This document shows, one piece after another, positions 1 through 6,600 of a stretch of 8,844 bases of DNA. The DNA is from Chitinophagaceae bacterium (GTDB lineage: Bacteria; Bacteroidota; Bacteroidia; Chitinophagales; Chitinophagaceae): positions 8,831-17,674 of the forward strand of contig JAHEZB010000008.1 in the NCBI GenBank assembly GCA_023251285.1, read 5' to 3'. Below the pieces are notes generated by a model. The model was not told the origin of the DNA. It did not search any database and was given only the letters and a program-made list of their open reading frames with translations. The first letter of the stretch is position 1. Every line of letters begins with the position of its first letter. The position numbers were made by a program, and so were the translations under genes.

Positions 1-766
1 TAACACTGACCACACTAATATTCATCAATAAATACAAAACTGCAATTCCTGCGATAGAAACAAAAATGCTCCTGGGAATGTTTTTTGAAGGATTTTTTAT
101 TTCACTTCCCAGGTGGCAAACATTGTAATAACCTAAATAACTATAGACTGATTTTACACTCGCAAAACCAATGGCTGTTACAAAGGCGTAATCCACAGTT
201 AAACCGGAATTAATATTTCTGACTGGTGCTAAAAAATTACCATGAACGATTCCGCCACCTATTATCCAGAACATAGTGATGATAACTCCGGTCCACAAAA
301 AAATACTGATTTTGCCAATCGCTTCTATTTTCCGGTATAATAAAATCACAATTAAAATAACTACACTTCCACTTACTAATTTTTCGGTAAGGTTTGTAAG
401 CGGAATGATAAAAGAAAAATATTTTGCAAAGCCGATTGCAGCAGATGCTATAACCAGCGGAGCTTGTATCATCGTTTGCCAGACGAATAAAAAGCTCATC
501 ATTTTGCCTGCACCATTTTTTCCATACGCCTCTTTTAAAAAGTTATAGCTTCCACCGGCACGAGGAAATGCAGCTCCTAACTCACTCCAAACCATTCCGT
601 CAACAATGGATAAAAAAGCACCCGCGATCCACGCATATAAAAAATACGGCCCGTTCATCATTCCAATTACCATGGGTAAAGTGATGAATGGGCCGATGCC
701 AACCATGTCAATCATATTGATGGCTGATGCCTGTGCCAGACTGAGTCTTCTTTCCAATAAAGCCAT
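1..766 (-). CDS. APC-superfamily amino-acid permease, N-terminal 255 residues (C-terminus beyond window)
   Basis: Likely an inner-membrane secondary transporter that takes up amino acids or related amines. The minus-strand frame is open from an ATG at 766 to the window edge, so only the first 255 codons are visible; APC permeases usually have about 430-500 residues and 12 membrane helices. Visible features are the helix-1 substrate motif GIGPF (residues 23-27), the conserved stretch ELGAAFPRAGGSY (62-74) after helix 2, further hydrophobic helices near 93-120, 133-144, 152-175 and 193-213, and the family loop around GSEIKNPSKNIPRSI (220-234), matching the usual E-I-x-N-P-x-x-x-I-P-R pattern. 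The first residues (MALLERRLSL) lead straight into helix 1, as expected, which supports this start. It is divergent from the glycosylasparaginase across a 191-nt AT-rich gap. Family assignment is firm; the substrate cannot be read from this sequence. Confidence 0.9.
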   Translation of the reverse strand, partial: MALLERRLSLAQASAINMIDMVGIGPFITLPMVIGMMNGPYFLYAWIAGAFLSIVDGMVWSELGAAFPRAGGSYNFLKEAYGKNGAGKMMSFLFVWQTMIQAPLVIASAAIGFAKYFSFIIPLTNLTEKLVSGSVVILIVILLYRKIEAIGKISIFLWTGVIITMFWIIGGGIVHGNFLAPVRNINSGLTVDYAFVTAIGFASVKSVYSYLGYYNVCHLGSEIKNPSKNIPRSIFVSIAGIAVLYLLMNISVVSV

Positions 767-957
767 GTAATAAAATTGCGGATAAAAAATGGATAAATAT
801 ACTTTTAAAAAAATTCAAATTATTATTAAAAACAAAGCGAAAACGAAAAGCTTACTTTTATTTAAAGGAAATGAAACGACATTCCTGTATAATTCTTAAA
901 GTTGAAAATAACACGATTTTTCTTTCATTGTTATTTACATTTGAAGAAATAATTACG
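767..957. promoter_or_regulatory. Divergent intergenic region between permease and glycosylasparaginase
   Basis: This 191-nt AT-rich spacer must hold the promoters of both divergent genes. On the plus strand TACATTTG at 936-943 matches the Bacteroidota -7 box TAnnTTTG exactly, which would put transcription start near 950 and leave a leader of only about 8 nt before the ATG at 958. No good -33 TTG lies at the right distance. On the minus strand TATATTTA (801-794) matches the -7 box at all but the last position and sits about 28 nt upstream of the permease ATG. Both assignments are weak, since such boxes occur by chance in AT-rich DNA. No riboswitch or RNA fold was recognised. Confidence 0.3.
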
Positions 958-1986
958 ATGCTCGACAGAAGAAAATTTTTACAACTTTCAACGCTTGCTG
1001 CTCCTTTACTTTCTTTAAAAAATCTGACAACTAACGGAAATGTACAAACGAAACCCATTATTGTTTCTACCTGGAAGAATGGGAAGGAAGTAAACGCGGA
1101 AGCCTGGAAAATTTTATCAAAAAATGGCCGCGCTTTAGACGCTGTAGAAGCAGGTGCAAGGTATGTTGAAGATACGATAGATTGTTGCATCGGATTGGGT
1201 GGATATCCTGACAGGGACGGCATTGTAACACTTGATGCCTGTATTATGGATGAACATGCCAATTGTGGTTCTGTGGGTGCGATTGAACAAATAAAGCATC
1301 CGGTTTCGGTTGCAAGAAAGATCATGGAAACAACACCTCATATTATGCTGGTGGGTGATGGTGCGCAGCAATTTGCGATTGAAAATGGTTTCAAAAAAGA
1401 ACCGAAAGAACTTTCTGCACCAGCAAAAGAAGCATATGAAAACTGGTTGAAAAAAAGCGAATACAAGCCTGAAATCAATATTGAAAACAAAAAAGGAAAT
1501 GGTCCTTTTGCACCACCATTTTTTGAGGATGGTTCTGTAAATCACGATACAATGGGATTGGTAGCACTGGATGCCTCGGGAAATATGAGCGGAGCTGTTA
1601 CGACTAGCGGAATGGCATTTAAAATTCATGGTCGTGTGGGAGATTCACCAATAATCGGAGCGGGATTATTTGTAGATAACGAAGTAGGAGCAGCTACATC
1701 AAGCGGGCTTGGTGAAGAAGTAATGCGTATTTGTGGGACACATGTAGTTGTCGAATACATGCGTCACGGATTGTCGCCGGAAGCGGCTTGTAAAAAAGCA
1801 ATTGAAAGGATCATTAATCGGGATGTAGCAAGAGCAAAGACACTGCAGGTTGGTTTTTTGGCATTGAATAAAAAAGGTGAGTATGGGGCTTATGCAGTTC
1901 AAAAAGGATTTGTATTTGCAGTAAAAAGTAAAGGAGAAGAAAAAATTGTTCCTGCTAAATATTTTTTTGATTTGGGAGTAACGTGA
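958..1986 (+). CDS. Glycosylasparaginase (N4-(beta-N-acetylglucosaminyl)-L-asparaginase), exported Ntn-hydrolase
   Basis: Hydrolyses the bond between GlcNAc and asparagine left after N-glycoprotein breakdown, releasing aspartate and the amino sugar; likely periplasmic. The 342-residue product starts with a Tat-like leader (DRRKFLQLS, residues 2-10, then a hydrophobic run to about 19). The Ntn-hydrolase hallmark is N-H-D-T at 195-198: precursors of this family self-cleave between D197 and T198, making T198 the nucleophile. R226 and D229 in GRVGDSP lie 28 and 31 residues beyond the nucleophile, the spacing of the substrate-carboxylate Arg/Asp pair in human (Thr206, Arg234, Asp237) and Flavobacterium enzymes. 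W39 in the STWKNG segment matches the N-terminal tryptophan of the active site. The position equivalent to human Thr257 is Ser249, followed by the expected Gly. An in-frame ATG at 871 would add 29 residues before the leader and bury it, so 958 is preferred. Followed by cutC on the same strand. Confidence 0.92.
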   Translation: MLDRRKFLQLSTLAAPLLSLKNLTTNGNVQTKPIIVSTWKNGKEVNAEAWKILSKNGRALDAVEAGARYVEDTIDCCIGLGGYPDRDGIVTLDACIMDEHANCGSVGAIEQIKHPVSVARKIMETTPHIMLVGDGAQQFAIENGFKKEPKELSAPAKEAYENWLKKSEYKPEINIENKKGNGPFAPPFFEDGSVNHDTMGLVALDASGNMSGAVTTSGMAFKIHGRVGDSPIIGAGLFVDNEVGAATSSGLGEEVMRICGTHVVVEYMRHGLSPEAACKKAIERIINRDVARAKTLQVGFLALNKKGEYGAYAVQKGFVFAVKSKGEEKIVPAKYFFDLGVT

Positions 1987-2065
1987 CGAATTGCGAAGGG
2001 TGAATTGTGTGAGCTATTTTAGTGGGTTTGATTATGATAATAATTTGAAAATACAGGTTAATAAT

Positions 2066-2809
2066 ATGAATTGTAAATTAGAAATTATTGGTTTTAATAT
2101 CGAAAGTTGTATTGCGGCGCAGGAAGCAGGAGCAAACAGAATCGAACTTTGTGTCGGTCCTGGAGAAGGCGGCACCACTCCTTCTTACGCATTTATAAAA
2201 GCGGCAAGAGAAAAGTTACAAATTGATTTGTATGTGATGATTCGCCCACGGGGCGGAGATTTTTTGTACAGCGATAATGATTTCGAAATCATGAAAAATG
2301 ACGTGGCTATTTGCAAAGAACTGGGTTGTAACGGAATAGTTACCGGCATTCTAACAGCAGACGGAAAAGTTGATAAAAACAGATGCAGACAGCTAATTGA
2401 AATTGCATATCCGTTGGAAGCCACATTCCACCGGGCATTTGACAGAGTTGCAGATCCTTTTGAAGCGTTGGAGGATATTATTGAATTGGGATTTGAAAGA
2501 ATTTTGACTTCAGGATTGAAATCAAAAGCGATGGACAGTTTAGATCTTCTTTCTAAATTAATCACGCAATCTGATGAAAGGATTATCATCATGCCTGGCT
2601 CCAGTGTTACTGCTGAAAATATAATTACCATTGCTGAAAGTACCGGTGCTACTGAACTTCATAGCTCTGCCACATTTTCCGAAGAAAGCAAAATGGAATA
2701 TAAAAATGCTGAAATCAATGAAACTTTGAATCATGTTACTGTTAATAAGGAGGCAGTGAAAAAGATGGCGGATTTACTAAAAGACTACAGTTTGAAATTG
2801 GAAAAATAA
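2066..2809 (+). CDS. cutC: CutC family protein (TIM-barrel; 'copper homeostasis' name is historical)
   Basis: A cytoplasmic TIM-barrel protein of 247 residues, the same size as E. coli CutC (about 248). Family blocks are present in order: AGANRIELC (21-29) followed by GGTTPS (35-40), VMIRPRGGDF-YS (57-69), IVTGILTADGKVD (91-103), ATFHRAFD (119-126), LGFERILTSG (141-150), IIMPGSSV (174-181) and ELHSSATF (197-204). Conserved charged or polar residues include E27, R60, R62, H122, R123, D126 and H199. The ATG at 2066 is preceded by AGG at 2055-2057 and begins directly at the first beta strand (KLEIIGFN); a TTG at 1991 would add 25 residues of non-family sequence. It lies 79 nt after the glycosylasparaginase, so co-transcription is plausible. 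The copper role rests on E. coli phenotypes later attributed to the MicL small RNA encoded within cutC, so the true activity should be regarded as unknown. Confidence 0.93.
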   Translation: MNCKLEIIGFNIESCIAAQEAGANRIELCVGPGEGGTTPSYAFIKAAREKLQIDLYVMIRPRGGDFLYSDNDFEIMKNDVAICKELGCNGIVTGILTADGKVDKNRCRQLIEIAYPLEATFHRAFDRVADPFEALEDIIELGFERILTSGLKSKAMDSLDLLSKLITQSDERIIIMPGSSVTAENIITIAESTGATELHSSATFSEESKMEYKNAEINETLNHVTVNKEAVKKMADLLKDYSLKLEK

Positions 2810-2987
2810 AAGGTTTCTGCAATTCGTAATAGTTAAATGCATCTCGGAAATCAACTGTTAAACCCATGCCAAACAAAACTGCAAAATCATTGTTCACCGG
2901 GTTGGAAGTGATGTTTAAAGGGTTAATGATTGTTTGATCTATTCCTGGATGATGCATATAGAATACCTCAACGCGCATCATCGCCAA
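2810..2987 (-). pseudogene. Possible degraded gene tail (outer-membrane-strand-like peptide)
   Basis: Between cutC and the DUF2071 gene the minus strand carries an uninterrupted frame whose translation looks protein-like: RVEVFYMHHPGIDQ, then INPLNITSNPVNNDF, then AVLFGMGLTVDFRDAF. The alternating polar/aromatic pattern resembles beta strands near the C-terminus of outer-membrane barrels. The frame is closed by TGA just upstream of 2987 and then runs on into the antisense of cutC to 2742, where the translation no longer looks natural. No start site or domain signature of an intact small protein was recognised. It may be the leftover end of a lost gene, or chance; no family is claimed. Confidence 0.2.
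2948..2982. repeat. Perfect 8-bp inverted repeat GATGATGC / GCATCATC
   Basis: The left arm lies at 2948-2955 and the right arm at 2975-2982, separated by 19 nt, in the gap downstream of cutC. No T-tract follows either arm, so it is not a standard intrinsic terminator. It could be a protein-binding dyad, a weak RNA hairpin after cutC, or coincidence: in the putative minus-strand remnant the arms encode Met-Met and His-His. Confidence 0.4.
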
Positions 2988-3016
2988 TCATTTATTGCCT
3001 AAAAAAACCAATAGAT

Positions 3017-3054
3017 AAGACAGGAAACGAAGAAATATTAAATATTCCTGTTTT
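3017..3054. terminator. Weak bidirectional terminator-like hairpin between cutC and the DUF2071 gene
   Basis: The arms ACAGGAA (3020-3026) and TTCCTGT (3045-3051) pair perfectly. Adding A3017-T3054, A3018-T3053 and a G3019-T3052 wobble extends the stem to 10 bp, around an 18-nt AT-rich loop. The plus strand continues with TTTTC, and the minus strand reaches a run of seven T a short way downstream. It lies between two convergent gene ends (cutC stop at 2809, DUF2071 stop at 3071), where a shared terminator is expected. The long loop and short T-tract keep confidence low. Confidence 0.35.
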
Positions 3055-3070
3055 CAAAATATGCCATAAA

Positions 3071-3787
3071 TTATTCCAGGAGTTGTCGTGGATGAATCCT
3101 GATTTCTGAGCCCTTTAGCATAAAAACTGATTTTGGTTTTTCTTTATTTAAGATGGAAAATTCCTTTCCAAACAGCGACCCGAAATCACAATTAACAGAA
3201 TAGTCCTTGACATTAAATGTTTCCCAAAGCTCATGTTCCACTTCGTATTGGTAGGTTGTTGTTTCACCGTTTTTTCTAAAACCATAATAATGGTCTGCAA
3301 TAAATTCGTTGAACTTATTTTGCCGGATAGGCGTTGATCTTTTGCCCGCTTTTGCAGTTAATTTACTCCATTTATCCAAATGTTTCCATTCATATCCCGT
3401 TTCCATATAATCACCTGTGTCCTGATGAAAACTTTTCATTTTCAGGGTCATATAATTTTGTCCAAAAACCGTATTCGCAAGTAAAGTGATTGCATATTTG
3501 GGGACAATTTCCTTTATAAAAACAACTCCTCTTTTAGCCGCTAAACCATGAGTTGACTTTACATAAAACCTCAGTGTCACTTCTTCAAAGTTGCTGTGAA
3601 AAGGAATGCCGAATCCAAGCATCTGGGTATTCAGAAACATAAAACCAGCAAGCGTTACATAAGTTTCACTTTCAAAAAAATCAAGTTCTGTTTTATAAGG
3701 GACATAGGGCAATAACAGTTCTTTAGGAACGGCATAATTCGCCATAATGATGTTATTCCATTCTGCGCGTAATAAATGTGTTTTCAT
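3071..3787 (-). CDS. DUF2071 (YqjF-like) family protein
   Basis: A 238-residue soluble protein with no signal peptide or membrane segment, full length for the family. Recognisable family stretches are W10-x-N-x-x-M-x-N-Y (10-18) with LLLPYVPYKTELD (24-36), TLAGFMFLNTQ (45-55), NFEEVTLRFYV (66-76), RGVVFIKEIVP (86-96), a central EFIADHYYGF (161-170) and YEVEHELW (181-188). The function of DUF2071 proteins is not established, and no catalytic residue can be pointed to. Its ATG lies 55 nt beyond the serA stop on the same strand with no clear terminator in between, so it may be co-transcribed with serA; nothing in the sequence implies a role in serine synthesis. Family membership is judged from the pattern and seems firm. 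Confidence 0.85.
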   Translation of the reverse strand: MKTHLLRAEWNNIIMANYAVPKELLLPYVPYKTELDFFESETYVTLAGFMFLNTQMLGFGIPFHSNFEEVTLRFYVKSTHGLAAKRGVVFIKEIVPKYAITLLANTVFGQNYMTLKMKSFHQDTGDYMETGYEWKHLDKWSKLTAKAGKRSTPIRQNKFNEFIADHYYGFRKNGETTTYQYEVEHELWETFNVKDYSVNCDFGSLFGKEFSILNKEKPKSVFMLKGSEIRIHPRQLLE

Positions 3788-3842
3788 TTTTATGAGATTC
3801 GAGATTCAGGTAACACAAGAAGAAAGAATCATTCTGAAAACA

Positions 3843-5081
3843 TCAATACAATAATCTTACCTTAATCGTTTCTTTTACTTCTTTCAACAATTCAAGCGCT
3901 TCTTTTGAAAGATTTTTATTCACATCCAAAACTACATATCCAATCTCATCATTTGTTTTTAAATATTGTCCAAGAATATTTATTTTATGAGAAGATAGTT
4001 GCGTATTTATTTCAGATAAAACACCCGGAACGTTTTTATGAATATGTAAAATCCGATGCGTGTTTTCCTGTGGTGGAAGGTTTAAAGGAGGAACGGAATG
4101 AGAACCCGTTGAAATTCCTTTTTCCAAAAAATTAAATAATTTATTGCTTACATCTTCACCAATATTTGCCTGTGCTTCTTCAGTGGAACCACCGATATGT
4201 GGTGTTAAAATCACATTACTTACTCCTTGTAAAGGTGTAAAAAATTTATCTCCGTTTTTTACCGGTTCTTCCGGGTAAACATCAATTGCTGCACCTGCCA
4301 GATCATTCTTTTGTAATGCTTCTTTTAACGCTTCCAAATCAACGACCTTTCCTCTGGCATAATTAATAAGGATTGCATTTTTTTTAAAAAAAGGAATATT
4401 ATTTTTATTGATGAGATTCCTGGTGGAAGGAAGATCCGGAACGTGGAGGGTAACAATATCAGCAACTTTTAATAATTCTTTTAACGTTTTCTTACTCTCA
4501 GCATTTCCAAGTGGCATCTTTGTTTCTGCATCATAAAAAATTACTTTCATACCCAACGCTTCTGCAAGGACGCTCACTTGTGAACCTATATTTCCATAGC
4601 CAACAATTCCCAAAGTCTTACCTCGAAGTTCGTGGCTTCCGGAGGAATCTTTTAACCAGATTCCGTCGTGCGCAGATTTATTTTTATCCGGAATTTTTCT
4701 GATCAACATGATGGAAGCCGCCATCACTAATTCAGCCACTGAACGGGTATTAGAATAAGGTGCATTAAAAACCGGAACACCTTTTTCCGTGGCGGTTTCA
4801 ATATCTACCTGGCTGGTTCCAATGCAAAAACATCCGATCGCCTGTAATTTCGAAGCATTCTTTAAAACTTCTTCCGTCACTTTTGTTTTGGAACGAATAC
4901 CCAGCAAATGAACATTTTTAATTTCTTTAATCAGTTCACTTTCTGTCATCGCTCCTGCTACCCTCTTTACAGAAGTATAGCCTGCATCAAGAAACTTTTG
5001 GGCAGCAGTTTTGCTAATGTTTTCTAAAAAAAGGATATTTATTTTTTCTTTAGGATAACTGGTAACTTTTTTCTCGGGCAT
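3843..5081 (-). CDS. serA: D-3-phosphoglycerate dehydrogenase (SerA), E. coli-type with C-terminal ACT domain
   Basis: Oxidises 3-phosphoglycerate to 3-phosphohydroxypyruvate with NAD, the first committed step of serine biosynthesis; cytosolic. At 412 residues it matches E. coli SerA (410) almost end to end, including IGCFCIGT (82-89), FNAPYSNTRSVAELV (105-119) and TPHIGGST (293-300). The Rossmann NAD site GYGNIG (161-166) is followed by D184 at the end of the next strand. Catalytic residues align with E. coli Arg240, Glu269 and His292 as R243 (NYARG), E272 (YPEEP) and H295. The C-terminal ACT domain (about 340-412) keeps the serine-contacting residues as H348, N350 (HIHKNVPG) and N368 (KINILGQYL), equivalent to His344, Asn346 and Asn364, and ends with the conserved VRLLY. 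Feedback inhibition by L-serine is therefore expected but not shown. No serC neighbour is visible. Divergent from the serine hydrolase at 5139. Confidence 0.97.
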   Translation of the reverse strand: MPEKKVTSYPKEKINILFLENISKTAAQKFLDAGYTSVKRVAGAMTESELIKEIKNVHLLGIRSKTKVTEEVLKNASKLQAIGCFCIGTSQVDIETATEKGVPVFNAPYSNTRSVAELVMAASIMLIRKIPDKNKSAHDGIWLKDSSGSHELRGKTLGIVGYGNIGSQVSVLAEALGMKVIFYDAETKMPLGNAESKKTLKELLKVADIVTLHVPDLPSTRNLINKNNIPFFKKNAILINYARGKVVDLEALKEALQKNDLAGAAIDVYPEEPVKNGDKFFTPLQGVSNVILTPHIGGSTEEAQANIGEDVSNKLFNFLEKGISTGSHSVPPLNLPPQENTHRILHIHKNVPGVLSEINTQLSSHKINILGQYLKTNDEIGYVVLDVNKNLSKEALELLKEVKETIKVRLLY

Positions 5082-5104
5082 TTTAAAATTGTAATGTAAT
5101 ATTG

Positions 5105-5112
5105 CAAATATA
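5105..5112 (-). promoter_or_regulatory. Putative Bacteroidota -7 box (TATATTTG) for serA
   Basis: Read on the minus strand this is TATATTTG, an exact match to the Bacteroidota sigma-ABfr -7 consensus TAnnTTTG. It lies 23 nt upstream of the serA ATG, implying a leader of roughly 15-20 nt. No TTG-type -33 element was found at the expected 19-21 nt spacing, so this is half a promoter by sequence. The 57-nt divergent gap must also serve the hydrolase gene on the plus strand, where TAATATTG (5097-5104) is a one-mismatch -7 candidate. Confidence 0.4.
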
Positions 5113-5138
5113 GCTCCTAAATCCCTGAAAATTTTTTG

Positions 5139-6410
5139 ATGAAACCTATAATTTTTTTCGTTGCGTCTTTTGTTTTATTTTCTATCATTTCTTCCTGCGG
5201 TTCCAGCGCCATCAAGCCGAAACCAGAACACAAAGACTCAACCGCTTATGTAGCGCCGGTTGCAGGCAATCTTCCCAAAGATGAATTTGAACGCTATCAC
5301 AATGAAATACAGGATTTTTATGAAAAGAAATTATTACGCACCGGTTTTAATGGTGCGATTCTGGTAGCTAAAAAAGGCCAAATATTGTTCGAAGATTATC
5401 ACGGATTTTATAATCTTCACAAAAAAGACTCTCTTACCAAACACAGTGCTTTTCACCTGGCATCGGTTTCAAAAACATTCACGGCAATGGCTACTCTCAA
5501 ACTCGCACAAATGGGAAAGCTTTCTTTGGATGATGATGTAAAAAAGTTTTTCCCAAATTTTCCTTATGATAACGTAAAGGTGAAAGATCTTCTTGATCAC
5601 AGAAGCGGGCTGCCAAATTATTTATATTTTATGGAACAATTGGGCTGGGATAAAAAACAACATTGCACTAACCAGGATGTACTGAATTATCTTATAAAAT
5701 ACAAGCCTGCCGCTACAGCGCCTGACACGCATTTTACTTATTGCAACACAAATTATGCGCTGTTAGGATTAATTATTGAAAAAGCATCGGGCATGTCGTA
5801 TGCTGCTTTTTTACAACAACAATTTTTTACTCCATTGCAAATGAACGACACCTATGTTTATAATATTGGCGATAGCGCCACAGCCATGCCGTCATATGAT
5901 TATCGCGGCAGGCCGGAAGCGTTTACTTTCCTGGATTGCGGCATCGGAGATAAAAACATTTACAGTACCCCTGAAGATCTGTTGAAATGGGACCAGGCAA
6001 TGTACAGCAATCAAATTTTTAGCAAAGAAACGTTGGAAAAAGCCTTTACTCCGTATAGCAACGAAAAGCGAGGAATCAGGAATTATGGATATGGATGGAG
6101 AATGAACGTATATCCAAATGGCAAAAAAATAATTTATCACAACGGTTGGTGGCATGGTAATAACGCTTCATTTATCCGGATGATACAAGACTCAGTAACC
6201 ATTATTGTTCTGGGAAATAAATACAATGCCAATATCTATCATTCGAAGGACCTGGAAAGTATATTTGATTCAGGAATTGCTCCTGCCCCTGAAGAAAATG
6301 AAGAAATGAGCAACAGTGAACCTGCAAAAAGGGTTGAAAGAAAGAAGGCACATAAACCGGTAGCAAAAAAGACCGGTGTAAAAAGACATGTTTCCAGGAA
6401 AAGGAAGTAA
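5139..6410 (+). CDS. Class-C beta-lactamase-like serine hydrolase, lipoprotein with basic C-terminal tail
   Basis: A member of the beta-lactamase/PBP4*-type serine hydrolase family (Pfam Beta-lactamase), whose members include DD-peptidases, esterases and D-amino-acid hydrolases; the substrate here is unknown. The 423-residue product starts with a lipoprotein signal peptide ending in lipobox ISSC (C20), so it should be anchored in the envelope. Catalytic motifs are complete: S109-V-S-K112 (nucleophile serine and lysine), Y201-C-N203 (Y-x-N), and H334-N-G336 in YHNGWWHG, the H-x-G form that replaces K-T-G in many such enzymes. LLDHRSGLPNY (151-161) is a typical family block. After about residue 381 an acidic stretch (EENEE) is followed by a tail of about 27 residues that is more than half Lys/Arg. 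The ATG at 5139 is chosen over the in-frame TTG at 5136. No Shine-Dalgarno is visible. It is monocistronic and convergent with the next gene. Confidence 0.92.
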   Translation: MKPIIFFVASFVLFSIISSCGSSAIKPKPEHKDSTAYVAPVAGNLPKDEFERYHNEIQDFYEKKLLRTGFNGAILVAKKGQILFEDYHGFYNLHKKDSLTKHSAFHLASVSKTFTAMATLKLAQMGKLSLDDDVKKFFPNFPYDNVKVKDLLDHRSGLPNYLYFMEQLGWDKKQHCTNQDVLNYLIKYKPAATAPDTHFTYCNTNYALLGLIIEKASGMSYAAFLQQQFFTPLQMNDTYVYNIGDSATAMPSYDYRGRPEAFTFLDCGIGDKNIYSTPEDLLKWDQAMYSNQIFSKETLEKAFTPYSNEKRGIRNYGYGWRMNVYPNGKKIIYHNGWWHGNNASFIRMIQDSVTIIVLGNKYNANIYHSKDLESIFDSGIAPAPEENEEMSNSEPAKRVERKKAHKPVAKKTGVKRHVSRKRK

Positions 6411-6600
6411 CAGAGCCATCACTTAAAAAATGCACTTTTATTCTTGTGAATAATTTACGTGTATACGTTACCGTTAGTTTAACTTTTTTTATTTTTTTTG
6501 AAAACAGTAAAGAAACAAATAATGCTTATTTGTATTCCTGAGTCGATAAATACTTTTATACTTTAAGATTTGTAGCAACTTAAATATTCCAAACCTCTCA
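6411..6600. other. Convergent intergenic region, AT-rich, no gene seen
   Basis: These 190 nt lie between two converging stop codons. They contain long T-runs at about 6484-6499, which could help end plus-strand transcripts although I see no strong stem before them, and one clear hairpin at 6515-6533 listed separately. No open frame with coding character was found. Confidence 0.6.
6515..6533 (-). terminator. Hairpin likely terminating the substrate-binding protein gene
   Basis: Perfect 8-bp arms ACAAATAA (6515-6522) and TTATTTGT (6526-6533) enclose a 3-nt loop. Read on the minus strand, the stem is followed at once by TTCTTT, a broken U-tract, and lies about 70 nt past the stop of the 6601-8265 gene. 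The stem is AT-rich and so weak; on the plus strand it is not followed by a T-run. Confidence 0.4.

Noticed and set aside
276..548. Plus-strand open frame of 90 codons within the permease
   Set aside because: It is antisense to clear APC transmembrane sequence, and its composition reflects reverse-read hydrophobic codons.
871..957. In-frame upstream ATG (871) extending the glycosylasparaginase by 29 residues
   Set aside because: The extension would place a non-signal segment in front of the DRRKFLQLS leader, and a -7-like box (936-943) falls inside it; the ATG at 958 gives a normal exported protein.
858..1325. Minus-strand open frame of 155 codons overlapping the glycosylasparaginase
   Set aside because: It lies antisense to a gene with complete catalytic motifs, its translation has no domain character, and it begins inside the coding region; a shadow frame.
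1991..2065. TTG-initiated extension of CutC
   Set aside because: The added 25 residues do not resemble any CutC N-terminus, and the ATG at 2066 gives the standard family length with AGG upstream.
3794..3807. Tandem 7-bp direct repeat GAGATTC-GAGATTC before the DUF2071 gene
   Set aside because: Two short copies only, with no further periodicity; too small to call a repeat array or operator.
6467..6500. T-rich stretch after the serine hydrolase as a strong intrinsic terminator
   Set aside because: The T-runs are clear but I could not find a stem of more than about 4-5 bp immediately before them, so it is mentioned only within the intergenic entry.
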